Shown: positions 13,278 through 25,200 of the stretch, piece by piece
How positions within the stretch are numbered: position 1 is the first letter of the stretch
Layout of the letters: each line of letters begins with the position of its first letter
Source: Mya arenaria
Lineage: Eukaryota; Mollusca; Bivalvia; Myida; Myidae
Assembly (NCBI RefSeq): GCF_026914265.1
Contig: NC_069135.1
Span: 24,656,167-24,720,166 of the forward strand
Length of the DNA stretch: 64,000 nt
Reading direction: 5' to 3'
Program-made: the position numbers and the translations under genes
Notes under the pieces: model-generated
Database searches by the model: none
What the model was told of the DNA's origin: nothing
What the model saw: the letters and a program-made list of their open reading frames with translations, nothing else

Positions 13278-16200
13278 TTAGTGACTAGATGCAGCATTAA
13301 TGCTTGTGTCTGTGCGATAATTACTGTCACTCGTCAAATAAGGGCTATCCGCAGATACGACCATTTCATATGATGGAGGTGGAGGCAACTCTGAAAAATC
13401 TGTTGCAGCGTGAGGTGGAATCTGACTTGTTTCATTGTTATTACTAGTTGAGAAACCTGGTGTTCTATGTGTGTGTCTGTTTTCGCTCTCTTCAACGCTA
13501 TACTGGACATTGTATGCTCCATTTTGAGGCGGTTCTTCACAATGTGGTGATACTGATGGCTCTTGATGAGGAACATTGTATGCTCCATTTTGACGTGGTT
13601 CTCCACTATGTGGTGAAGCTGATGGCAACTGAGGAGAACAATTCCATGCTCTGTTTTGAGGTTGTTCGCCTGTTAGTGGTGGAGCTGAAGGATGATTTGT
13701 ATTCGAATCCGTAGCGGATAAATAAGGAGGAATGGATGGGTCCCTTCGTTGTGCCCCATATTTGTCCATCCCATTTACTATGAGGGAGTCATACGGGGGA
13801 GGGGAATCTGATCTTGGAATAACCAGCATATCTACTTGAAAAGGCTCGTGGGATAGCCCGGCCGTACCAACATTCTGACCTGTGTGTAGAAATATTTAAT
13901 CGATCAATAGGTAGTTGATTTATAACGCATTTCTTTACAATATGGGTATTATTTGATACATTGTTTACGAAGAAAAGGACCATTTAAGAAATATGAAATA
14001 CAAAAATATAAGCTATAGCTTTACTCTTGTTAGCATTCGTATGTTAGAAATATCTATCAAGGATTTATAAATATACCTGACGGGGGAGGGTAATTTGATC
14101 TTGGAATAACCGGCATATCTACTTGAAAAGGCTCGTGGGATAGCCCGTCCGTACCAACATTCTGGCCTGTGTGTAAAGAAATTTACATTGATCAATAGGT
14201 GGTTGATTTATCACGGATTTATCACGCATTTCTTTACAATATGGGTATTATTTGTTACACTGTATACGAGTAGAAAGATCTTTTAAGAAATATGAAATAC
14301 AAAAATATGAACCATAGCAATACTCTTGTTAGCATTCGTATGTTAGAAATATTTATAAAGGATTTATAAATATACCTGACGAATTTCGACTTCTACTAAC
14401 TCTGCATAAGCATGCGCAGAAAGAGACGAAAACAGCAACTATCGCAAATGCCACGCCCCAACTCGAAAAACTAGTTTCCGCACCATCATCATCATCATCA
14501 TCATCATTATAGTTGTTGTTGTTACCACTATCACCCCCAGAATCGTAGTGCCAAGTTGTGGTAGGAGCTGTAAATAATCATGACAATTCAATCATATATA
14601 CATGTTTGTTTACTTAATCTAGTACACCTGTCACGTTCTATGATATTCTTGGACAACCATCGTAGAACAATGGTACTAAATAAAATAAATATGGTACAAA
14701 ATAGGTTTCTACGTATAAACGAATGTTTGATAATTTTGTAATTTCATGTAAGTGATTTAAACATAACAATCAATCAACGTGGTGTATATCCTCGAATATT
14801 AAATGCATTATAAAATAGATAAAAAAAATTTTTAATAAAAACGCATTCCTTGTATGAATACCAAAATGTTATTGATTCATAAAGATGCACTCTTACTTCC
14901 AGATAAGATTTACCACAATAAATAGTATAGTTTTAATATACCGAACATGATAGATACATATCGAAAACAATGGTTCTTATGAATGATATCGAGTTTAATT
15001 TGAAAGAAATGAGCACAAAACAAAGTATTTCTACCTTATGACAGGATAGTGATCACAGTAAATCTTTTAGCATTCACCAATCATTTAAAAAGAAATGCGC
15101 TTTCTGCTATTAAATTCACCGTTATAATATTGTTCATAGTAACTAACTAATATTTTCCATAAATGCATTATTTAGTAAGTAGTTAAGGGTTTATCACTCA
15201 AAACTTATGTTTGTTTTACATGTATATGTACTGATTTTGAATAAGATTGCCACTTTAATGGATATACGAGTACTTGAGATCTGCATATTTTTAACCGTTT
15301 AATAGAGAACCTTTTCAGCTGTATTTGTTTTGTTTAAATATATGGTAACACCATCAAATAGTTCACGTTGTTAACTTTAACAAAGTTCTGAACAAACATT
15401 GTTTGTTATTGCGTGGAACATGAAAATAGTTACAAACCTATCAAGTAAGGACTTAAAATAGAAAAACGAACAACTGGATGAACAACTGGACGAACAACCG
15501 GATGATCAACTGGACAAACAACTGGACGAACAACTGGACGAACAACTGGACGAATAAAGTCCAATAATTTGTTGTGTTAACTAATATTCGCTTTTACTCG
15601 GGCAATATAACTAGTAAAGAATACATTCACAATGACAAAAATGATTAACACATACCTCTATACCGGGTGTAAATCTTTATTTCGAAATCACCCTCTTTGA
15701 ACACGACAGGGTAAAAGAAGACAGCCAACGCTTCCTCGGAGTTTTCGCAGTTTTCTTTGAACGTATATTCAAAGCACGGCTGAAAGAAAAACAATATCTT
15801 GACAAAAAATATACTAGAGTGATATTTTTTCAATAACGTTATTGTAGTGTACTTGCATAATTCTCCGCTTCTCACACAAAAAATAGTCTTGGGTTCGAGC
15901 TCACCAGGAAAGTTCTCCTGTCCTCTCAAAAAGAGTACCAGTATTGAGGCCATTTGTATAGCCATTACACGACTAATGTTAAGCAAAAGAAGAACTAAGA
16001 TAGCAATCTACATTTAAGAAGCCATGAATTTAAGAAACACTTTCCTTGTCCAATAGTAATGCTCCTTATGTTAACCCTTGTTTATTTATGTTTTTTCCCA
16101 TCAAAATATATAATGTATATTTATTTATTCCGTTACTCTTTATAGTTGATTTATGTTTTTGCCATATTTATGTTGTTAAAGGGGCTGTACACCGTATGAT

Positions 16201-19200
16201 TAAATAGAGAAAAAAGGGAAATTGTCGAAAACTGACATAAACTTGGTATCGATGTGTACAATGTATTGAAACTTACTAACTGAAGTACCACATAGTTTAT
16301 AATTAATTTATTTTTCGCAGTTTTTTCGTATTTTTCCATTAAAAAAAGATTACTAGGTATATCAACCTAGTAGAATTCATTCCTTATGCGTGATTGGCTA
16401 GTCGATGTTATCACGTGATATTACCAAGTTAGGTATATAGCTTAAATGATCCAACCGTTTAGGGAAAGCCTTGGTAGCACAGTGGATACAACACTGGACT
16501 GCAACTGTTTGGCGACACCGGTTCGAACCCGGTCTCCGACTCGATTTTTTTTACATTTTGGTATTTTCTTTACAATTATGATATCAAAGAGTAAAACATT
16601 TTATTAAATTACTGTCCTGAGATTCGTTACAGAAAAAAACTTTTTTGGTGTCAATCTGGTGTACAGTCCCTTTAATGGCCATAGGCTATTTTATGCCGAT
16701 CTGCCAATACACTTAGAAACTTGAAACTCTGTATAAAACTTGATAACTTTTCCGCATGTTATGTTTTGGTTAGTTTGCACATGCAAGCACTTTAATTGGT
16801 CAACAGTCATTATTGGATTAATATTGACCAATCAATGAGCATTTCGACTAACTTTAACCAAACCAAAGAATTAACAGGTTTAGTCAAGTGGCTGCTGGTT
16901 TCTACTGGTTTCTAGGGTTTAGCCATTCATATCAGCTCATAGCTGTATTCACACTGGAACTAAATAAATTTAAGTAATAGAATTTCCACTTTTACCCAAT
17001 TCGTACAAAAGACTAGCTATTAATAGTAGTACATAGCATACACAAATAGCAAGGATGTGAATTATTTGTTCGCTCGATTGAATACGCTGGTTTAAATATG
17101 AAACAACACGTTACACATCGTAGATTTTCATTTCAGTAAGACAATCATTCTGACAAAATTTATTTGTGTAAAATAATTAAGCCAATTTTTATCTTATTTA
17201 CTTTGTCTAACCAACAGGATCAAAATGTAAAGTCTAAATTTTATAAAGACAAACATTTAACACTCATGCTTGTAGTTTCTGATTCTAAAACAATACATAA
17301 ACCGCGACAGTGGCCTAGTGGTTTAGCGTCCGCCTACGGAGTGGGAGGTGGTGGATTCGATCCCTGGCCGCGTCATACCAAAAGACGTTAAAAGTTGGTA
17401 CAAGTAGCTCCCTTGCCTGGCACTCGGCATTTAAAGGATAGTGCTTGGAAAAAGGTGTATTCAGTACTGGTTTAACCCAGGAAAGTTGTACCCCGTGTAT
17501 CGGTGTTTTAACAGAGCATGTAAAAGAACCAAGGGGTCTCTTCGAAAAAGAGCTAGGGTATCGCACCCGGACTTCCTTGTATCCCACCACTGTCTCTTTA
17601 GCGTGCTGTCCCTTCAGCAAAAACAAACGACCCCGTTGGAAATAAGTGCTTGCACTTTCACAGGTTATCCTTGACCGCAAGGTCTAAAGAAATGCATACA
17701 TACTGGAAGAAATATGTAAATATTAACTATGACGTCAGCGAGATATGAAACGTCATAGTTTCTTGTGACTAAATATTATATCTTACACAATAATAGTCAT
17801 TCTTTAGTTATATACGTGTCAGCTGGATTTTTAACAGTATTATTTCAAAATGTAGTTTAGCGGACCTTATAATATAGCCGGAGACTAGCTGCGTGTAACA
17901 AACGAGTAGATTTTACAAGAAAAATATTTTACGAGTACACGCCGAAACAAAACAGAACTAGTTTAACAGAAGAAAGAACGCTATAATATAAAAAATGACC
18001 AGAAATAGTTGAGACAACTTTTTAGACTTAGTTCCGTTTAATGTTTGTGGGTTGACTCGTCGGTCACTATAACACAGTGACACGGAGGCCCTCCGTGGTC
18101 TGCACTTAAGGCGGCAACAATAGTAAGCATTCGGAACACCTCGGCCATTTTTCATCGAAAACAACCTCGGATGTATATGGACGGTTTACAATGTCAGAAA
18201 TCATAACATTGAACTACGCTGCAAGTAGATCGCGTAGTAATTTTAATTTAGCAGTTTAACTTGATTACTTTACTCTTGGGAATCCTGTAATTTATATAAT
18301 AATACACTTTATTGGCAATCAATTAAAACTTAGTATTAAATACAAATTACACTTTAAAGCTACACTCTCACAGATTGAACGTTTTGACAACTTTTTTATT
18401 TTTTGTATTAGAAAGAGCCAATTTATGCGAACATGCATGGAAACCAGTGATATAAGACTGATGACAAAAAATCAGATCGCAGATTTTCATATTAAAGTTA
18501 AAAAAATGATGTTTTATGCATTTTTCTTAAACCGTTAGTAACGCTTTTAGCTATTAAACATTAATTTTCAAACGGAAATATAAAAATATGCGATCTGATC
18601 TTTTGTCACCAGTCTTATATGACTGGTTTGCTGATATTTTAATACGCAAGAAAATGCTTGTTCCCAGACGAAAAATAAAAAAGTTGCAAAAACGGTAAAT
18701 CTGTGAGAGTGCAGCTTTAAAACGCTACAATTAATTAATACTATTATTTAAAATTTTACTTCTACCGATGTACCGGCATACATCCGTGGTTGTTTTCGAT
18801 GGAAAGTGGCCGAGGAGTTCCAAATGCCATGGTGTGGCGTGTTTACAAGGCCAATGGTACTTTTAAGGCAGTTTAAGATTCCCGTTTGTGAAAAACTTAT
18901 TTTATAAATATTTTAATGTCCAAAACTGATAGATCATACATTTACTAAAATTGAAACGAGCATTACCAATACGTAATATCTGAAGCTGAAATGGAACCTT
19001 GCTGTGCACTTGTAAATCCATTCCGAAGTGTATCTTGAATACGGTGATGCAATACATAACTCTGTATCTTTATGTTTGTTGGAAATCTTGATCTCACATC
19101 TTCGGAAATGATGTCCACCTTCGTCGTACCATTTGCTACCGTCATAATGAAAATGTATAACATCCGTCGATGCAAATGAAATTATCTTCCCGCACGTGTC

Positions 19201-22200
19201 ATTTGTGACGTAAATCGCTTGGTCTGAAACAAAACAATGGTAACATAAAAAAAATCCATATTATATAGATTTCATTTTAGTTACCACAATTAAACATATG
19301 TCATTTTAACACTACCTAATGAAACATAAGACGACATATATATATTTTGTTATATAGTCTTCAAGGCTCCTTTAGCAGCTTCAGTTAAAAACATTTACAC
19401 TTCATAAAAGGAACACGGTGCTGCATAAGATGGTCTTGGTGCTGCATAAGAGGGACAGGGTTCTGCATAAGAGGGACAGGGTTCTGCATAAGAGGGACAG
19501 GGTGCTGCATAAGAGGGACATAATGCTGCATAAAAGGGACAGAGTTTTGCATAAGAGGGACATAATGCTGCATAAGAGGGACAGAGTGCTACATAAGATG
19601 TCTGGGTGCAGCATAAGAGGAACAGGGTTCTGCATAAGGGGGACAGGGTTTTGCATAAGAGGGACATAATGCTGCATAAGAGGGACAGGGTGCTACATAA
19701 GATGTCTGGGTGCAGCATAAGAGGGACAGGGTGCTGCATAAGAGGGACAGGGTTTTGCATAAGAGGGACATAATGCTGCATAAGAGGGACAGAGTGCTAC
19801 ATAAGATGTCTGGGTGCAGCATAAGAGGGACAGGGTTCTGCATAAGAGGGACAGAGTGCTGCATAAGACAGACAGGGTGCTGCATAAGAGAGACAGGGTG
19901 CTGCATAAGATGTCTGGGTGCAGCATAAGAGGGACAGGGTTCTGCATAAGAGGGACAGAGTGCTGCATAAGAGAGACAGGGTGCTACATAAGACGGACAG
20001 GGTGCTGCATAAGAGGGACAGGGTGCTCCATAAGAGGGTCAGAATTTTGCATAAGAGGGACAGGGTGCTGCATAAGAGAGACAGGGTGCTGCATAAGAGG
20101 AACAGGATGCTGCATTAGAGGAACAGGGAGCTGCTTAACAGGGACAGTGTGCTACTTAACAAGGACAGTGCGCTGCGTAAGAGGAACAGGGAGCTGCATT
20201 ACATGGACAGTCTGATTCATTAGAGGGACAGTGTGTTGCATAAGGGGGACAGAATGCTGCATAAGAGGGACAGAATGCTGCATAAGAGGGAGAGTGTGAT
20301 GCATAAGATGGACAGAATGCTGCATAAGAGGGGGAGTGTGCTGCATAAGAGGGGCATAATGCTGCAAAAGAGGGTCAGGGTGCTGCATAACAGGCACAGG
20401 GTGCTTCATAATAGGGACAGTGTGTTGCATAAGAGGGACAGGGTGCTACATAAGAGGGACAGTGTGCTGCATAAGAGGGGCAGAATTCTGCAAAAGAGGG
20501 TCAGGGTGCTGCATAACAGGCACAGGGTGCTGCATAATAGGGACAGTGTGCTGCATAAGAGGGACAGGGTGCTACATAAAAGGGACAGTGTTCTACATAA
20601 AAGGGTCAGGGTGCTGCATAACAGGGACAGGGTGCTGCATAACAGGGACAGGGTGCTGCATAAGAGGAACATAATGCTGCATAACAGGGACAGTGTGCTG
20701 CATAAGAGGGTGAGGGTGCTGCATAACAGGGACAGGGTGCTGCATAACAGGGACAGTGTGCTGCATAAGAGGGACATAATGCTGCATAACAGGGACAGTG
20801 TGCTGCATAAGAGGGACAAGGAGCTGCATAAGAGGGACACTGTGCTACATTAGAAGGTCAGGGTGTTGCGTAAGAGGGAACGTCTGCTGCATAAAAGGAC
20901 CAGTGTGCTGCATAAGAGGGACAGGGTGCTGCATAAGAGGGATAGTGTGCTGCATAAGAGGAACAGGGTGCTACATAAAAGCGACAGTGTGCTGTATAAG
21001 AGGGAGATGTTCTGCATAAGAGGAACAGGGAGCTGCATAACAGGGACAGTGTGCTGCATAAGAGGGACAGGGTGCTTTATAAGAGGGATAGTTTGTTGCA
21101 TAAGAGGGACATTGTGCTGCATAAGAGGGACATAATGCTGCATAAGAGGGACAGAATGCTGCATAAGAGGTAGAGTGTGCTGCATAAGAGGGACAGTGTG
21201 CTGCAGAAGAGGGACAGAATGCTGCAGAAGAGGGACAGAATGCTGCATAATAGGAAGAGTGTGCCGCATAAGAGGTACAGAATGCTGCATAAAACGGAGA
21301 GTGTGCTGCATAAAAGCGACAGGATGCTGCATAAGAGTGACAGTGTGCTGCATAAGAGGGACAGAATTCTGCATATGAGGGACAGAATGTTGCATCTGAG
21401 TGTCAGAATGCTGAATAAACGGGACAGGTTGCTGCATAAGAGGGACAGTGTGCTGCATTAGAGGGACAGAACGCTGCATAAGAGGGTCAGAATGCTGCAT
21501 AGGTGAGACAGGTTTCTGCATAAGAGGGACAAAATGGTGCATAAGGGGGACAGGGTGCTGCATAAGAGTGACAAAATGTTGCATAATATGGTCAGAATGC
21601 TGCATAAGAGGGACAAGGTTCTGCATAAAAGGGACACGGTGCTGCATTAAAAGGGTCGGAATGCTGCATAAGAAGGTCAGAATGCTGCTTAAGAGGGACA
21701 GAATGCTGAATAAGAGGGTCAGAATGCTGCATAAAATGGACAGGGTGTGGCATTAGAGGGACAGGGTGCTGCATAAGAGGGACAGGTAGCTGCATAAGAG
21801 GGACAGAATGCTGCATAAGGGGGACAGGGTGTTGCATAAGAGGGTCGAGTAGCTGCATTAGAGGGTCACTATAATATATAAGAGGGTCAAGGTGCTGCAT
21901 AAGAGGGACAGTGTGCTGCATAAGAGGGAAGGGAGCTGCATATGAGTGACAAAATGCTGCATAAGAGGGTCAGGTAGCTGCATTAGAGGGTAAGAATGCT
22001 GCATAAGAGGGTCAGGTTGCTGCATTAAGGGGATAGGGTGATGCATAAGATGGACAGGGTGCTGCTTGGGAGGGACTGTGTTCTGCAAAAGAGGGTCAGG
22101 ATGCTGCATAATAGTGTCAGGGTGCTGCATAAGAGGGACAGGGTGCTGCATAAGATGGACAGGATTCTGCATAGAAGGGACAGGGTGTTGCAGAAGAGGG

Positions 22201-25200
22201 ACAGTATGCTGCAGAAGACGGTCAGGGTACTGCATAAGAGAGGCAGGGTGCTGCATAAAAGTGATAGGGTGCTGGATAAGAGGGTCCTGGTGCTGCATAA
22301 GAGGGACAGGGTGCTGCATTAGAAGGTCCGGTTGCTGCATAATATGGACATAGTGCTGCATAAGAGGGACAGGATGCTGCATAGGAGGGACAGGGTGCTG
22401 CATAAGAGGGTCAGGGCACTGCATAGGAGGGACAGGGTGCTGCATAAAAGGGACAGGGTGCTGCATAAGAGGGACAGGGTGTTGCAGAAGAGGGACAGTA
22501 TGCTACATTAGAGGTACAGGGTGTTGCATAAGAAGGACAGAATGCTGCATACGATGGTCAGAATGCTGCATAAGAGGGACAGGGTGTTGCAGAAGAGGAA
22601 CAAAATTCTGCATAAGAGAGACAGGGTGCTGCATAAGAGGGACAGGGTACTGCATAAGAGGGACAGAATGTTCCATTAGATGGTCAGATTGCTGCATAAG
22701 AGGGACAGGGTACTGCATAAGAGGGACAGAATGTTGCAAAAGATGATCAGAATGCTGCATAAGAGGGACAGGGTACTGCATAAGAGGGACAGAATGTTGC
22801 ATAAGATGGTCAGAATGCTGCATAAGAGGGACAGGGTGTTGCAGAAGAGGAACAAAATTCTGCATAAGAGGGACAGGGTGCTGCATAAGAGGGACAGTGT
22901 GCTGCATAAGAGTGACAGGGTGCGAAGTGACAAAAGAGCCCATTGTATCGGGCTGTAAATAAGTTGGACAATTAAGAATTTGACACAAATGTTTGGAATT
23001 GTGTAAATATTTAAAATTTGTATGTATTTTTATCCTAATATAAGTGTTAATCGAAACAAAAATAGAAATATTTGAAAATCTTAACCATTTAATTCTTTGA
23101 AGGCAGAAGAGTACGCATGCTGCTCATCACGAGGGCAAACACTGCTACCAAAAAAGCACAGAGTGCAGCACCCTTGCATAACTCTTTAGCTAAGATCCTT
23201 ACGGTACCAATAAATAGATGCCTGTTATTTGAAAGGCTAGTGAATAGGCAACAGAACAGAACAGAACAGAACTTTTATTAGGCATAAACATTAACATGTT
23301 CGTAGCCAAATGCATATAAATACATTCACGGCGGTAATATAAAACAGTATTGACATTAATATTGTATGAGAAAAGCATAAATTCAAGAACAAATATAAAT
23401 ATAGCTATTCAAATACTAATAAGCAATAATTAAATTAAATTAAAGCACTTTTGCGCTTTTCAGTGGCAATATAAACAAATTTAGCAAGTTTCCTTAATAA
23501 TGCTGCATTTTCAGAACTTAACAAATTACATAGTTTTTTCTTGGTTGGCCAATGACAATAATATCGTGGTAAGCACATTTGTCTACTATCTTTATAAAAT
23601 GGACATACAAGAATAAAATGATATTCATCTTCAATCATATTCATATTGCAATATATGCATTTTCTATCATGTCTTGGTATATTTCTATATCTGCCTTCTT
23701 CTATAGCTAACTTGTGTGCTGAACATCGCACTCTACTTAGAGATACTTTATGGTTAACATTAGTGACACTATCGAGATATTTTTTATAACAAAATCTTGT
23801 TTTTATATCTTTATAAGTACAAAGTTTGGACGAATCATTTAAAGTCAACAATATGGAAAATATATTTAATCTTTGTCTTCAAATCAATAGAATAGACACT
23901 GTAGTTAACATAATTACATTAAATTATACAAAGGGGGAAGGGTAAACAATTAGTCAAATCGTCTACGAACACTTGTGATTCTGGTTCGTTATGTTATGTA
24001 ATGAGCTGAAATATTGATGTATTAATTGAAAATTATATAAATTGATTTGTACACTTAATAATGATAATTAACGATAATAATTATATGTAAGTGGTATCAC
24101 ATTTTTTGTTTTTATTTTACGTCTGTCCATATTGCATGATATGACTTGCACTGTATCTTTTGACATGTTTAAATCATTTGTCATATTGACTTATTCAATT
24201 CTTCTTATTTTTCTTCTTCTTCTCTTTCTTTTTAACTGCCTCTAGTTGTTAAGTTTTAGCTATAGGTAATCACACTAGATGCTAACCATACCAGAGATCT
24301 AGTTTTAAGTTGAGCTTTTATCATCCATTTCCATAATAGCACAGTAAAATATAATTGCATAATGTATATAATGTTTCTTTAATTAACAAATACAATGTAT
24401 TTGTACAAACACGTGTTCAAGTTTTGCTGTAACTTGTATGTTTTATATGACTAAATCATGCACATTTATGTTTATGCATTGCGTATTTTTTTGTAAAACT
24501 GATGCCCATATGGGCCTAGTTTTTTTAATAAACCTGAAACTATAACTGAATCTACCAACCGAAAACAGCCTCGAATGTATGCCAGTACATAAGCAGAAAT
24601 AGTTCGTGAAATTTTAAATAATAGTATTAATTAAATGTAGTGTTTTAACGTGTATTAAAGTTATATTGCTAAGTTTAAATTAATTCCAATTGAAGTTATT
24701 ATTGCATACATAATTAATATTCTTATGAGTAAAATCCTTAGGTTTAACTACATTACGTTTATCATAAGTAAACAATGAGAAATCATTAAATAATAATGCA
24801 ACAATAAGGCGTAAAAAATAGGTTGTTTCCACAAACCAAACAGACTGTTTTTTTCCCTCCCGACCCTACACTTTTTTTTGCCGAAGTGTTGATTTTTTTT
24901 TTGGAGTTTCCTAAAAAATGTGCATTGTTTGAGTTAATAGGTTAAAGATGCACTCTTACTCCCAGATAAGATTTACCACAATTAATATAATTGTTTTAAT
25001 ATACCAAAAAGGATGAATAAATGTCGAGAACAATGGTTCTTATAAAGGATACCGAGTTAAATTTGAAAGAAATGAGCATAAAACATGGTATTTCTACATT
25101 ATGAGACTATAGTAGACCACAGTAAATCTTTTAGCATTCATAAATCATTTAATATTTAGCGCTTTTTGCTATTAAATTCACGGTTACAATCTTGTTATCA

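Noticed and set aside
16468..16543. A working tRNA-Cys gene
   Set aside because: T arm and boxes are good but the acceptor stem and D arm do not pair; it is embedded in a MITE.
17441..17680. Small protein genes on both strands
   Set aside because: They lie in the body of a tRNA-derived SINE.
20850..21647. 265-codon minus-strand frame (MQHxVPL heptads) and other long frames in 19.4-22.9 kb
   Set aside because: They arise because the minisatellite unit is 21 bp and so has no frame-breaking effect; several phases on both strands are open at once, the frames switch at 20-bp units, and the array lies within P2 intron 1.
19405..22930. CRISPR array
   Set aside because: Units are contiguous 21-bp repeats without unique spacers, and the window is eukaryotic.
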